NCBI GenBank assembly: GCA_026392465.1
Contig: JAPLCA010000008.1
Coordinates: forward strand, 1 to 64,000
From: Propionibacteriales bacterium
Lineage (GTDB): Bacteria; Actinomycetota; Actinomycetes; Propionibacteriales; Nocardioidaceae
Length of the DNA stretch: 64,000 bases
Direction of reading: 5' to 3'
Both the position numbers and the translations under genes were made by a program. This document shows, in pieces, positions 31,431 through 40,996 of the stretch. The stretch's first letter is position 1. Every line of letters begins with the position of its first letter. The notes under the pieces were generated by a model. The model was not told the DNA's origin. It did no database searches and was given only the letters and a program-made list of their open reading frames with translations.

Positions 31431-31638
31431 GCACGGGAATCTCTCGTCCGCCCGGAAAGCTCCCCAGGCTAACCGCAGGAAACCGTGCGCGGTGAGAGAT
31501 TCCCAGGTCGACCTGGGAATCTCCCTGCAGGTCAGCTGTGCACGGGAATCTTCGATAGGCCCGGAAAGCTTTCCGGGCGAACCGCGGGAAACCGTGCCTG
31601 TGGGAGATTCCCAGGTCGACCTGGGAATCTCCCACAGG
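31431..31638. repeat. 109-bp tandem duplication with nested palindromes
   Basis: Two copies begin at 31431 and 31540 (period 109), each starting GCACGGGAATCT and containing ACCG-GGAAACCGTGC and GATTCCCAGGTCGACC. Each ends in a large palindrome: 28 bp perfect at 31496-31523 and 42 bp perfect at 31597-31638. The second copy also has a perfect 18-bp palindrome at 31560-31577. It fills the gap between the MpaB start and the peptide transporter stop. Confidence 0.85.
31597..31638. terminator. 42-bp perfect palindrome after transporter stop
   Basis: The two 21-base arms starting CCTGTGGGAGATTCC are exact reverse complements without a loop, and the element lies one base beyond the TGA of the transporter gene. 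In RNA it would form a long hairpin and act as a terminator; in DNA it could extrude as a cruciform. Confidence 0.6.
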
Positions 31639-31639
31639 G

Positions 31640-34303
31640 TCAGGGCGTCGGGGTGGTGCGACGGCGGCGCTGCTCGGCCGGGTCGGGCACGGGGACGGCG
31701 GCGATCAGGCGCTGCGTGTACGCCTCCTGCGGGCGGCGCAGGACGTCCTCGCGCGGACCCTCCTCCACGAGCCGACCGTGCTGCAGCACCGCCACCCGGT
31801 TCGCGAGCGAGTCGACGACGGCGAGGTCGTGGCTGATGAACAGGCACGCGAACCCGACCCGCTGCTGCAGCTCCGCGAACAGCTCGAGCACCGTCGCCTG
31901 CACCGAGACGTCGAGCGCCGACGTCGGCTCGTCCGCGATGAGCAGGTCCGGGTCGAGCGCGATCGCACGGGCCAGGCTGACCCGCTGCCGCTGGCCGCCG
32001 GACAGCTCATGACCGAAGCGCGCCGCGTACGACGCCGGCAGCTGCACCGACTCCAGCAGCGACGCCACCTTCGCGTCCACCTGCGCCGCCGACAGGTCCG
32101 TCTGCACCCGCAGCGGCTCGGCGATGCAGTCGCCGATGCTCATCCGCGGGTTCAGCGACGACGCCGGGTCCTGGAACACGAAGCCGAAGCGCGAGCGCAA
32201 CGGACGCAGCCGCGCGTCCGACAACCCCGACACCACCGTGCCCGACACCGCGACCGTGCCGCTCGTCGGCTGCTGCAACCCGACCGCCGTGCGACCGATC
32301 GTCGACTTGCCCGACCCCGACTCCCCGACCAGGCCGAGCACCTCGCCGCGACGCACCTGCAGCGACACGTGGTCGACCGCCGTGAACGCCGGCTGCCCGA
32401 GCCGCCCGGCGAACTCCACCACGAGGTCGTCGACGTCGAGCACCACCTCGCTCGACGGGTCGACCGGCTCCGGACCGTCCTCGCGGCCGAGGTGGGGCAC
32501 CGCGTCGAGCAGCGCCCGCGTGTACCGGTGCCGCGGCTCGGCGAACAGCCGGTCCACCGGTGCCGTCTCCACCAGGCGGCCGCGGTACATGACGACCACC
32601 CGGTCGGCCACGTCGGCCACCACGCCCATGTTGTGGGTGATCAGCACGATCGCCGTCCCCAGCCGGTCCCGCAGGCTCAGCAGCAGGTCGAGGATCTGCG
32701 CCTGCACCGTCACGTCGAGCGCCGTCGTCGGCTCGTCGGCCACGATCACGTCCGGGTCGCAGGCGATCGCCATCGCGATCACCACCCGCTGCTTCTGCCC
32801 ACCCGACAGCTGGTGCGGGTAGTAGTCCACCCGCTGCTCCGGGTCGGGCAGCCCGACGAGCTCCAGCAGCTCCACCGCACGGGCCCGCGCCTCCTTCGCG
32901 CTCACCGACCGGTGCGCGCGGATGCCCTGCACGATCTGCCAGCCCACCGTGCGCACCGGGTCGAGCGCCGTCGACGGCTCCTGGAAGACCATCGACACCT
33001 CGTCGCCGCGGACCGAGCGCAGCTCCCGCTGGCTCCGTCCCACGAGCTCGCGTTCAGGCAGGGACGGATCGCCCGGACCGCTGCCCCGCCCCTCGCCCGA
33101 CCGCAGCACCGCCGACCCCTCGACCGACGCGGTCGAGGGCAGCAGCCCGAGCACGGCGCGAGCCGTCACCGACTTGCCCGAGCCCGACTCGCCGACCACG
33201 GCGAGCACCTCGCCCGGCGCGACGTCGAACGACAGGTCGCGCACGGCACGCACCCGTCCCGCGTCGGTGCTGAACGACACCGAGAGGTCCGACAACGACA
33301 GCACCGCGGCGCGTCGCACGTCGGTCGGCACGTCCTCGGCGACCGTCGCGGCCGCGTCGTCGTCGAGCTGGATCTCGCTCTCGGTCCCGTCACCGGCGCG
33401 CGTGCGCAGCAACGGGTTGAGCACGTCGTTCAGGCTCTCGCCCACGAGCGTCACGCCGAGCACGACCAGCACGATCGCCAGGCCCGGGAACACGCCGGTC
33501 CACCAGATCCCGTTCGTCGCGTCCGGCAGCGCCTTGTTCAGGTCGTAGCCCCACTCCGCCGCCGCCGTCGGCTCGATGCCGAAGCCGAGGAAGCCCAGGC
33601 CCGCCAGCGTCAGGATCGCCTCCGACGCGTTGAGCGTGCCGATGATCGGCAGGTTCTGGGCCACGTTGCTGAACACGTGCCGGAACATGATGCGCGGGGT
33701 CCGCACCCCCACCACCCGCGCCGCGTCGACGTACGGCTCGGTCTTCACCGACAGCGTCGCGTTGCGGATGACCCGGAAGTACTGCGGCACGAAGATCACG
33801 GTGATCGACAGCGCCGCCGACATGATGCCGCCGAAGGCCCCGCTCGACCCGCCCGACAGCACGATCGAGACGACGATCGCCAGCAGCAGCGACGGGAACG
33901 CGTACAGCGCGTCCATGACCAGCACCAGCACGCGGTCCAGCGCGCCGCCGACGTACCCCGACACGAGGCCCAGCGGCACGCCGACCACGCTCGAGAGCAC
34001 CACGGCCAGCGCGATGACGATCATCGCCGTCCGCGTGCCGTACACGACGCGCGAGAACACGTCGGTCCCGCCGACGGTCGTGCCGAACCAGTGCGCCGCG
34101 GACGGCGGCTGCTGCGCGCCGAACACGACGCCGTCGCTCGTGCGGTCGGCGTCGAAGCCGTACGGGGCGATCCACGGCGCGAGGACCGCGACGACGACGA
34201 ACAGCAGCACCAGGCCGAGGCCCAGCAGCAGCATGAACCGCTGCAGCCCGTGGCTCTGCCGCACGACCCCGGGCACCAGACGCTGCACCCCTGCGCGCGC
34301 CAT
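31640..34303 (-). CDS. Fused peptide ABC permease plus two ATPases (DppC-DppD-DppF)
   Basis: The 887-residue chain has a DppC-like permease at the N-terminus (about 1-295, six helices, with the EAA-type loop near RVVGVRTPRIMFRHVFSN). A first ATPase follows (about 325-590; GESGSGKSVTAR, QLSGGQKQRV, VIVADEPTTALD) and then a second ATPase (about 610-880; GESGSGKSTIGR, ELSGGQRQRVSL, LLIADEPTSALD). Each ATPase has the oligopeptide-transporter C-terminal extension. Together with the DppB-type permease upstream and the lipoprotein binder it makes a peptide or nickel importer. Fusion of three subunits in one polypeptide is uncommon but intact here. Its start overlaps the permease stop (TGATG). Confidence 0.88.
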   Translation of the reverse strand: MARAGVQRLVPGVVRQSHGLQRFMLLLGLGLVLLFVVVAVLAPWIAPYGFDADRTSDGVVFGAQQPPSAAHWFGTTVGGTDVFSRVVYGTRTAMIVIALAVVLSSVVGVPLGLVSGYVGGALDRVLVLVMDALYAFPSLLLAIVVSIVLSGGSSGAFGGIMSAALSITVIFVPQYFRVIRNATLSVKTEPYVDAARVVGVRTPRIMFRHVFSNVAQNLPIIGTLNASEAILTLAGLGFLGFGIEPTAAAEWGYDLNKALPDATNGIWWTGVFPGLAIVLVVLGVTLVGESLNDVLNPLLRTRAGDGTESEIQLDDDAAATVAEDVPTDVRRAAVLSLSDLSVSFSTDAGRVRAVRDLSFDVAPGEVLAVVGESGSGKSVTARAVLGLLPSTASVEGSAVLRSGEGRGSGPGDPSLPERELVGRSQRELRSVRGDEVSMVFQEPSTALDPVRTVGWQIVQGIRAHRSVSAKEARARAVELLELVGLPDPEQRVDYYPHQLSGGQKQRVVIAMAIACDPDVIVADEPTTALDVTVQAQILDLLLSLRDRLGTAIVLITHNMGVVADVADRVVVMYRGRLVETAPVDRLFAEPRHRYTRALLDAVPHLGREDGPEPVDPSSEVVLDVDDLVVEFAGRLGQPAFTAVDHVSLQVRRGEVLGLVGESGSGKSTIGRTAVGLQQPTSGTVAVSGTVVSGLSDARLRPLRSRFGFVFQDPASSLNPRMSIGDCIAEPLRVQTDLSAAQVDAKVASLLESVQLPASYAARFGHELSGGQRQRVSLARAIALDPDLLIADEPTSALDVSVQATVLELFAELQQRVGFACLFISHDLAVVDSLANRVAVLQHGRLVEEGPREDVLRRPQEAYTQRLIAAVPVPDPAEQRRRRTTPTP

Positions 34304-35397
34304 CAGAACCTCACCCTCGGGTCGACGAGCGCGACGATGACGTCGATCACGAAGCTCGCCACGCACACCACGAGCGCGATCACCGTGACGATGCCCTGCA
34401 CGGCCAGGAAGTCGCGGGCCTTCAGGTACTCCGCGAGGGCGTAGCCGATGCCCTTCCACTCGAACGTCGTCTCCGTCAGCACCGCGCCGGCCAGGAGCAT
34501 CGCGACCTGCATGCCCATCACCGTCACGACGGGCACGAGGGCGTTGCGGAACGCGACCTTGCGGACCACGCGGCCCTCGGCCATGCCGCGGGCCCGCGCC
34601 GCCGTCACGTACTCGGCGCGCATCGTCTGCAGCAGGTTGATGCGCACGAGGCGCAGGAACACGCCACCGGTCAGCAGGCCCAGGGCGAGCGCGGGGAGCA
34701 GCGCGTACTGCAGCACCTCCAGCACGTAGCGCGGGTCGCCCCACAGGATCGCGTCGACGAGCAGGATGTTGGTGCGCGGATGGACCTGCTCGAGCGTCAG
34801 GAGCGTCGAGGTCGACGCCCGCCCGGACGACGGCCAGCCGAACGGGGTGAACGCCAGCTTCAGCAGCAGACCCACGAAGAACACCGGCGCGGCGTACGCG
34901 ACGATCGCGAACAGCCGCAGGGCCACGTCGGGCAGTCGGTCGCGGTAGCGCGCGGCCAGCCGACCGAGCGGCACGCCGACGACGAACGCGACGACCAGCG
35001 CGTAGAACGACAGCTCCAGGGTGGCCGCCCCGTTGACGCGCAGCACCTCCGAGATCGGCTGGTTGTCGGTCAGGGACCGACCGAAGTCGCCGTGCAGCAG
35101 ACCTGAGAGGTACTCCCAGTACTGCACCAGGAGCGGTCGGTCGAGCCCGGCCTCGGCCTTGCGCTCGGCGATCTGCTCGGGCGTCAGGCGTCCGCCCTGC
35201 GCGGCCGTGATCGGGTCGCCGATCACTCGCAGCAGCACGAACACGAGGGTGACGAGCACCCAGATCATCGGGACGACGAGCGCGAGCCGGACGAGCAGGT
35301 AGCGCGCGAGCGGCGGCAGGCCCCGGCGCGAGCCCGACGGCGCGGCCGGGACGGGGGTGGGCGGCTCGCCGGCAGCGAGCACCTCGGCGGAAGACAT
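34303..35397 (-). CDS. Peptide ABC transporter permease, DppB-like
   Basis: The 364-residue permease has six transmembrane helices and the DppB signature PxxxQYxxWLxxLLxGDxGxS region (LLVQYWEYLSGLLHGDFGRS). The cytoplasmic EAA loop is near EYVTAARARGMAEGRVVRKVAFRNAL and it ends DPRVRF. An N-terminal Pro/Ala-rich extension of about 28 residues precedes helix one. It overlaps the fused permease-ATPase by one base and lies 84 bases after the solute-binding gene, from which it is separated by a strong hairpin. Confidence 0.88.
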   Translation of the reverse strand: MSSAEVLAAGEPPTPVPAAPSGSRRGLPPLARYLLVRLALVVPMIWVLVTLVFVLLRVIGDPITAAQGGRLTPEQIAERKAEAGLDRPLLVQYWEYLSGLLHGDFGRSLTDNQPISEVLRVNGAATLELSFYALVVAFVVGVPLGRLAARYRDRLPDVALRLFAIVAYAAPVFFVGLLLKLAFTPFGWPSSGRASTSTLLTLEQVHPRTNILLVDAILWGDPRYVLEVLQYALLPALALGLLTGGVFLRLVRINLLQTMRAEYVTAARARGMAEGRVVRKVAFRNALVPVVTVMGMQVAMLLAGAVLTETTFEWKGIGYALAEYLKARDFLAVQGIVTVIALVVCVASFVIDVIVALVDPRVRF

Positions 35398-35442
35398 GGA
35401 GCTCCTCAGGAGTGGAGGGAGGTCGGACGGGCGGGCACGCGA

Positions 35443-35473
35443 GAGGGGGTGGGTCCGCCGGACCCACCCCCTC
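35443..35473. terminator. Intercistronic hairpin after the solute-binding gene
   Basis: A 14-bp perfect stem, 35443-35456 with 35460-35473, encloses a three-base GCC loop. It lies between the solute-binding protein stop and the permease start. Such hairpins commonly reduce read-through, so that the binding protein is made in excess over the membrane subunits, or protect the 3' end of its message. Confidence 0.65.
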
Positions 35474-35481
35474 CTCCCGCG

Positions 35482-37065
35482 TCAGCCCTTCGACAGGGAC
35501 GAGAAGCGGAACTTGAACGAGGCGTCGAGCGTGTCGTCCACGCCCTCGACGTCGTCCCCGGAGACCGCCACCTGCGAGCCGGTGAGCAGCGGCAGGATCG
35601 GCACCTGCTGCGCCACCCGCTCCTGCACCTCACCCAGCGTCTTCGCCCGCGCCGTGGCGTCGGACTGGGTGCGCTCGGTGTCGAGCAGCTTCGTCGTCGT
35701 CTTGTCCTCGTAGTGCGACTGGAGGAAGTTGTTCGGCGCGAAGAACGGCGTCAGGTAGTTGTCCGGGTCCGGGAAGTCCGGGAACCAGCCGAGCTGGTAC
35801 ATCGGGTAGGCGTCCTTGACCCGCTCCTCGGAGTACGTCGTCCACTCCGTCGACTGCAGGTTCACCGTGAACAGCTTCGTCGCCTCGAGCTGACGCTTGA
35901 CCATCGCGTACTCCTGGTCGGAGTTCGAGCCGTAGTGGTCCGGGTTGTACTGCAGGTTCAGCTCGACCGGGGTGGCCACGCCCGCCTCGTCGAGGAACGC
36001 CTTCGCCTTGTCGACGTCGGGCTTCTCGCCGTAGAGCTCCTTGAACGGCTCGGTCGCCGCCGTCTGGCCCTCCGGCACCGCCGAGTAGGCCGGCGTGTAG
36101 GTGCCCTTGTAGACCTGCTCGGCCAGCTCGTCGCGGTCGATCGAGCTCGCGACGGCCTGACGGATCGCCGTCTTCTGGGCGTCGTCGTCACCGGGCATGG
36201 TCTTGAGGTTGAAGACGATGTAGCGCAGCTCGCCGCCGTCGCCCTGGTGGACGGTGACGCCGTCGGCCTTCTCCAGGCTGGCGATGTCGGTCGGGGTCAG
36301 CGAGCGCCACGCGACGTCGATCTTGCCGTTCTGGACGTCGAGCTTCAGGTTGTTGGCGTCGGCGTAGTAGGTCAGCGTGACGGCGTCGTTCTTCGGCGTG
36401 CCGAACGCGCCGTCGTAGTTCTTGTTCCGGGTGAACTCGGCCAGCTCGTTCTTCTTGTAGCTGCCGATCGTGTACGGACCGGAGAAGCCCTGGGCCTTCA
36501 CGGCCGCCGCGTCGTCGAGCACCTTGTCGGCCGGGTAGGTCTCCTCGTCGACGATCGGGCCCGCCGACGTCGCCAGCACCTGCGGGAACGTGACGTCGTT
36601 CGGCGCGGCGAGGGTGAACACGACGGTCGAGTCGTCGCGGGCCTCGACCTTCTTCATGGCGCCGAGCAGCGAGGCCGGCCCGTTGGGGTCGTTGATGTCG
36701 ACGATCCGCTGGAAGGAGAACGCGACGTCGGACGCGGTCAGCTCGTTGCCGTTCGCGAACGTCAGGCCGTCCTTGACGGTGCAGACGTACTCGGTCGGCG
36801 TCTCGAAGTCGCAGGACTCCGCGGCGTCGGGCGTCAGGTCCGTGCTCCCCGCGGGGAAGTTCATCAGGTACTGGTACGCCTGCGTCTGGACCTGCGTGGA
36901 GCCGTTGTCGTAGGAGCCGGCCGGGTCGATCGACACGACCTTGTCGGTCGTGCCGACGAGGATGCCGGCGTCCGCGTCGCCGGTGTTCCCGGCGCCGCAG
37001 GCCGCGAGCGCCAGGCCGGCGAGAGTCGTGGCAGCCACGGCGGCCGCCCCCCGATGGATGTGCAT
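35482..37065 (-). CDS. Peptide ABC transporter substrate-binding lipoprotein
   Basis: This 527-residue extracytoplasmic SBP_bac_5 protein has signal peptide and lipobox LAAC at Cys23. Family blocks are LTFANGNELTASDVAFSFQR (about 100-120) and the LGWFPDFPDPDNYLTPFF motif near 430. It captures peptides or related ligands for the DppB and fused DppCDF proteins downstream. The ATG is preceded by AGGAAGG. The ligand (oligopeptide, dipeptide or nickel complex) cannot be decided. Confidence 0.9.
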   Translation of the reverse strand: MHIHRGAAAVAATTLAGLALAACGAGNTGDADAGILVGTTDKVVSIDPAGSYDNGSTQVQTQAYQYLMNFPAGSTDLTPDAAESCDFETPTEYVCTVKDGLTFANGNELTASDVAFSFQRIVDINDPNGPASLLGAMKKVEARDDSTVVFTLAAPNDVTFPQVLATSAGPIVDEETYPADKVLDDAAAVKAQGFSGPYTIGSYKKNELAEFTRNKNYDGAFGTPKNDAVTLTYYADANNLKLDVQNGKIDVAWRSLTPTDIASLEKADGVTVHQGDGGELRYIVFNLKTMPGDDDAQKTAIRQAVASSIDRDELAEQVYKGTYTPAYSAVPEGQTAATEPFKELYGEKPDVDKAKAFLDEAGVATPVELNLQYNPDHYGSNSDQEYAMVKRQLEATKLFTVNLQSTEWTTYSEERVKDAYPMYQLGWFPDFPDPDNYLTPFFAPNNFLQSHYEDKTTTKLLDTERTQSDATARAKTLGEVQERVAQQVPILPLLTGSQVAVSGDDVEGVDDTLDASFKFRFSSLSKG

Positions 37066-37306
37066 GCGCTGCCTTCCTGAGCAGGTGTGACCGGGCCGTC
37101 GAGGGCCCGGGCGTCGTGTGCTGGCACGCTAGTCGCGTCCGAGGGTGACGAGAACCCCCGCGCAGGTTGCGTTTCGGTGACGACCGCGCGGTTCGGCGTC
37201 ATGGTCCGCGCCGTCGTGACTCGTGTCTCTCGTGTCCATCCGGTTCTCGCCAACTCGCCCCACGGAGCCGGCCCCACACCTATCCTCGCTCCGGAGGGAG
37301 TCGTCC

Positions 37307-38929
37307 ATGCGTGAGTCCGGAGTCGGGGCCGAGCGTCAGAGCCACCTGCTCGACGCGGTGGTCGGGCTGTCCCAGGACCTGTCCTTCGACAACGTGCTGC
37401 AGCGCATCGTCGACTCCGCGAGCGAGCTGGTCGGTGCCACCTACGGCTTCCTCGGCGTGCTCGACTCGCCGTCGTCGCACCGCATGGGCACCTTCGCCGT
37501 GCACGGCCTGGACCAGGAGCACCAGGACCTCATCGGCCGGCTGCCGGAGGGCAAGGGACTGCTGGGCCTCCTGATCGACCACCCCGAGCCGCTGCGGCTC
37601 GACCAGCTCGGCGACCACCCCGACAGCATCGGCTTCCCCCGCCTCCACCCGGCGATGTCGTCGTTCCTCGGCGTGCCCATCCGGGTGCACGACACCGTCT
37701 TCGGCAACCTCTACCTCACCGACAAGATCGGCGGCGGCGGCTTCACGGCGGAGGACCAGGAGGTCGCGGTCACCATCGCGGCGGCCGCCGGCGTCGTCGT
37801 CGAGAACGTGCGCCTCTACGAGGAGAGCGAGCGGCAGCGTCGCTGGCTGAGGGCGACCACGGAGGTGGCCAACGCCCTGCTGCGGCCCATCTCGCGCCAG
37901 GCGGCCAGCCAGCTCATCGTCGACCGGATCTGCGAGGTCTCCGAGGCCGGCGCCGCCGCGCTCGTCGTGCCGAGCGAGGAGCACCTGTTCGTCGTGGCCG
38001 CGTCCACCGGCATCGAGCCCGACCCGAGCGGGCACCACGTCGACATCCCCTTCCTGCGCGAGGTCGTCCGCACCCACGCACCGGTCGTCCTCGACGACGT
38101 CCTCGACGACACCCGCATCGACGACGAGACGCTGGCGGCGTTCCCCGGCCTGCAGGCCGTCCAGGCGCACCCCCTGCACTTCGACGACGGCACCGCCGTG
38201 ATCGTCATGGGCTGGTTCGCCGGTCAGCCGCCGTCGTCCTGGACCCTGGACCCCGAGCTGCCCTACGGCTTCACCCAGCAGGCCGCCCTCGTCATGCAGG
38301 TCGTCCGCGCGCGCGAGTCGCAGGCCAAGCTCGCGATCCTCGAGGACCGCGAGCGGATCGGTCGCGACCTGCACGACCTCGTCATCCAGCGGCTGTTCGC
38401 GATCGGCCTGTCCCTCGACAGCATCTCCGCCTCGGTGACGCCGGCGGTCGGTGAGCGGCTGTCCGACGCCGTCGACGGTCTCGACCAGACCATCAAGGAG
38501 ATCCGGCGCACGATCTTCGACCTCAGCTCGCCGTCGGTGCCCGCCAACCTGCGGCTCGAGATCGACGCGATCGTCGGCGAGGCGGAGCGGATGCTCGGCT
38601 ACCGCCCGGTCGTCGACACGCACGGACCCGTCGAGAGCGTCGTGCCCGACATCGTGGGCGAGCAGCTCACCGCCGTGCTCAAGGAGATGCTGTCGAACAT
38701 CGTCCGGCACTCCCACGCCGGCGAGGTGACCATCGACCTCGACGTCACCGACGGCATCGTGCTCACCGTCACCGACGACGGCCTCGGCCTCGACCCCGAG
38801 CAGCCCTTCGGCAACGGCCTGCGCAACATGCGCCACCGCGCCCAGAACCTCGGCGGCACCTGCGAGTTCTCCGAGCCCTCGCACGGCGGTCTGCAGATAC
38901 GCTGGAGCGTCCCCCAGGAGATGTCGTGA
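37307..38929 (+). CDS. DevS/DosS-like GAF sensor histidine kinase
   Basis: The 540-residue soluble kinase has two GAF domains (about 25-170 and 195-335), then a HisKA_3 with phosphoacceptor His356 in IGRDLHDLVIQRLF and an HATPase_c with MLSNIVRHSHA and DDGLGLD. GAF-A closely resembles mycobacterial DevS/DosT, and H114 in GFPRLHPAMSSFLGVP sits where those proteins have the proximal heme histidine, so a gas or redox heme sensor is plausible. GGAGGGAG precedes the ATG at 37307. It is coupled to the response regulator by a GTGA overlap. Confidence 0.88.
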   Translation: MRESGVGAERQSHLLDAVVGLSQDLSFDNVLQRIVDSASELVGATYGFLGVLDSPSSHRMGTFAVHGLDQEHQDLIGRLPEGKGLLGLLIDHPEPLRLDQLGDHPDSIGFPRLHPAMSSFLGVPIRVHDTVFGNLYLTDKIGGGGFTAEDQEVAVTIAAAAGVVVENVRLYEESERQRRWLRATTEVANALLRPISRQAASQLIVDRICEVSEAGAAALVVPSEEHLFVVAASTGIEPDPSGHHVDIPFLREVVRTHAPVVLDDVLDDTRIDDETLAAFPGLQAVQAHPLHFDDGTAVIVMGWFAGQPPSSWTLDPELPYGFTQQAALVMQVVRARESQAKLAILEDRERIGRDLHDLVIQRLFAIGLSLDSISASVTPAVGERLSDAVDGLDQTIKEIRRTIFDLSSPSVPANLRLEIDAIVGEAERMLGYRPVVDTHGPVESVVPDIVGEQLTAVLKEMLSNIVRHSHAGEVTIDLDVTDGIVLTVTDDGLGLDPEQPFGNGLRNMRHRAQNLGGTCEFSEPSHGGLQIRWSVPQEMS

Positions 38930-39609
38930 CGTCCGCGACGAAAGGTAGTGAACCTGTCATGTCCGAGCCGATCCGGATCTTCCTGCTCGACGACCACGAG
39001 ATCGTCCGCCGTGGCATCCGCGACCTCCTCGAGGCCCAGGAGGGCCTGACGGTCGTGGGCGAGGCCGGCACGGCCGCCGACGCGCTCGCGTCGATCCCCC
39101 GCCTGCTCCCCGACGTCGCCGTCCTCGACGCGCGCCTGCCCGACGGCTCCGGCATCGAGGTGTGCCGCGACGTGCGCGCCGAGCACCCCGAGGTCAACGT
39201 CATCATCCTGACGTCCTTCGACGACGACGAGGCCCTGTTCTCGGCGATCATGGCCGGTGCCGCCGGCTACGCGCTCAAGCAGATCCGCGGCAACGACCTC
39301 GTCCAGGCCGTGCGCCAGGTCGCGGGCGGCGGCTCGCTGCTCGACCCCGCCGTCACGGCCCAGGTGCTGGAGCGCATCCGCAACGCGCCGGCCCCGAAGG
39401 ACCCGCTCGCCGAGCTGACCCCGCAGGAGCGCAAGATCCTCTCGCTCATCGGCCAGGGCATGACCAACCGTCAGATCGCCGCCGAGATGTACCTCGCGGA
39501 GAAGACGGTCAAGAACTACGTCTCCCAGCTGCTCTCCAAGCTCGGCCTCCAGCGTCGCACCCAGGCCGCGGTCCTTGCCGAGAAGCACGGGCTCGCCGGC
39601 GACGCCTGA
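38926..39609 (+). CDS. DevR/DosR-like response regulator
   Basis: This NarL-type regulator of 227 residues has a receiver domain ([14 protein letters not shown]; phosphoacceptor Asp in [12 protein letters not shown]; Lys in ALKQIRG) and a LuxR HTH ([20 protein letters not shown] to [14 protein letters not shown]) typical of DevR. The GTG at 38926 has AGGAG five bases upstream and overlaps the kinase stop; an ATG at 38959 (MSEPIRIF) is the alternative and resembles DevR homologues. It probably controls dormancy or hypoxia genes; no DevR box is obvious nearby. Confidence 0.87.
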   Translation: MTSATKGSEPVMSEPIRIFLLDDHEIVRRGIRDLLEAQEGLTVVGEAGTAADALASIPRLLPDVAVLDARLPDGSGIEVCRDVRAEHPEVNVIILTSFDDDEALFSAIMAGAAGYALKQIRGNDLVQAVRQVAGGGSLLDPAVTAQVLERIRNAPAPKDPLAELTPQERKILSLIGQGMTNRQIAAEMYLAEKTVKNYVSQLLSKLGLQRRTQAAVLAEKHGLAGDA

Positions 39610-39637
39610 CCCTCGTCCGCCCTCTCCCCGTTTCGTG

Positions 39638-39678
39638 GGGTTGGCGACGATCTCTCCCCCAGAAACCGTCGTCAACCC
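39638..39678. terminator. Hairpin after the DevR-like gene
   Basis: GGGTTGGCGACG (39638-39649) pairs with CGTCGTCAACCC (39667-39678) with one G-U, enclosing a C-rich 17-base loop. It lies between the DevR-like gene and glyA and most likely terminates the former. Confidence 0.55.
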
Positions 39679-39719
39679 AACAGGACGCGGGGAGGGGACG
39701 GCGGACTACCCTGGTAGCC

Positions 39720-40994
39720 ATGGACCACAACCAGTCGCTCGCCTCGTTCGACCCCGACGTCGCACGTCTGCTCGACGCCGAGCTCGCCCGTCAGCAGACG
39801 ACGCTCGAGATGATCGCGTCGGAGAACTTCGCGCCGGTCGCCGCGCTGGAGGCGCAGGGCAGCGTCCTCACCAACAAGTACGCCGAGGGCTACCCGGGCA
39901 AGCGCTACTACGGCGGCTGCGAGGTCGTCGACGAGGTCGAGCAGATCGCGATCGACCGGCTGAAGCAGCTGTTCGACGCCGACTACGCGAACGTCCAGCC
40001 GCACTCGGGCGCCAGCGCCAACGCCGCGGTCCTGCACGCCATCGCGCGCAAGGACGACACCATCATGGGTCTCGACCTCGCCAACGGCGGGCACCTCACG
40101 CACGGCATGAAGATCAACTTCTCCGGGCGCCTCTACAACGTGGTCCCCTACCACGTCGACGACTCCGGCCTGGTCGACATGGAGGAGGTGCGCACGCTCG
40201 CCCGTGAGCACAGCCCCAAGGTCATCATCGCCGGCTGGTCCGCCTACCCGCGCCAGCTCGACTTCGCCGCCTTCCGCGCGATCGCCGACGAGGTCGGCGC
40301 CTACCTGTGGGTCGACATGGCGCACTTCGCCGGTCTCGTGGCCGCGGGCCTGCACCCGTCGCCGCTGCCGCACGCCCACGTCGTCTCCAGCACGACGCAC
40401 AAGACGCTCGGTGGTCCCCGCGGCGGCGTGATCCTGTCCAACGACCCCGAGATGGTCAAGAAGCTGCAGTCCGCCGTGTTCCCGGGCCAGCAGGGCGGTC
40501 CGCTCGAGCACGTCATCGCGGCCAAGGCCGTCGCGTTCAAGATGGCGCTCGAGCCGGAGTTCAAGGACCGTCAGCAGCGCACCATCGAGGGCGCGCAGAT
40601 CCTCGCCGAGCGACTCCTCGCCGACGACGCCCGCCAGGCCGGCATCCAGGTGCTGTCCGGCGGCACCGACGTGCACCTCGTGCTCGTCGACCTGCGCGAC
40701 AGCGAGCTCGACGGCCAGCAGGCCGAGGACCGCCTCCACGAGGTCGGCATCACGGTCAACCGCAACGCGGTCCCGAACGACCCGCGTCCGCCCATGGTCA
40801 CGTCGGGCCTGCGCATCGGCACCCCCGCGCTCGCCACCCGCGGCTTCGGCGCCGAGGAGTTCCGCGAGGTCGCCGACGTCATCGCCGAGACGCTCACGCC
40901 GGGCGACCTCGACGTCGAGGGCCTGCGCAAGCGGGTCACGACGCTGGCCGAGCGCTTCCCGCTGTACCCCCACCTCACGCCGTTCACCGCCTGA
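39720..40994 (+). CDS. glyA: Serine hydroxymethyltransferase
   Basis: This PLP enzyme interconverts serine and glycine and supplies one-carbon units on tetrahydrofolate. The 424-residue protein has MIASENFAP near the N-terminus, the PLP lysine in [13 protein letters not shown] (about residue 227), and [12 protein letters not shown] and [14 protein letters not shown] for cofactor contacts. The length is normal. TACCCT ends 7 bases before the ATG and no Shine-Dalgarno sequence is present, consistent with a leaderless message. The SURF1 gene follows directly (2-base gap). Confidence 0.97.
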   Translation: MDHNQSLASFDPDVARLLDAELARQQTTLEMIASENFAPVAALEAQGSVLTNKYAEGYPGKRYYGGCEVVDEVEQIAIDRLKQLFDADYANVQPHSGASANAAVLHAIARKDDTIMGLDLANGGHLTHGMKINFSGRLYNVVPYHVDDSGLVDMEEVRTLAREHSPKVIIAGWSAYPRQLDFAAFRAIADEVGAYLWVDMAHFAGLVAAGLHPSPLPHAHVVSSTTHKTLGGPRGGVILSNDPEMVKKLQSAVFPGQQGGPLEHVIAAKAVAFKMALEPEFKDRQQRTIEGAQILAERLLADDARQAGIQVLSGGTDVHLVLVDLRDSELDGQQAEDRLHEVGITVNRNAVPNDPRPPMVTSGLRIGTPALATRGFGAEEFREVADVIAETLTPGDLDVEGLRKRVTTLAERFPLYPHLTPFTA

Positions 40995-40996
40995 CC

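Noticed and set aside
31778-34444. Long plus-strand frame across the peptide transporter
   Set aside because: His/Arg/Gln-rich shadow of the fused ABC gene; no start signal and no family resemblance.
37066-37306. DevR (DosR) binding box upstream of the sensor gene
   Set aside because: No sequence close to the 20-bp DosR palindrome is visible; only the Shine-Dalgarno sequence and ordinary DNA.
39610-39719. ZTP or glycine riboswitch upstream of glyA
   Set aside because: The conserved core sequences of these riboswitches are not present; the only structure is a terminator-like stem, and TACCCT close to the ATG implies a leaderless message.
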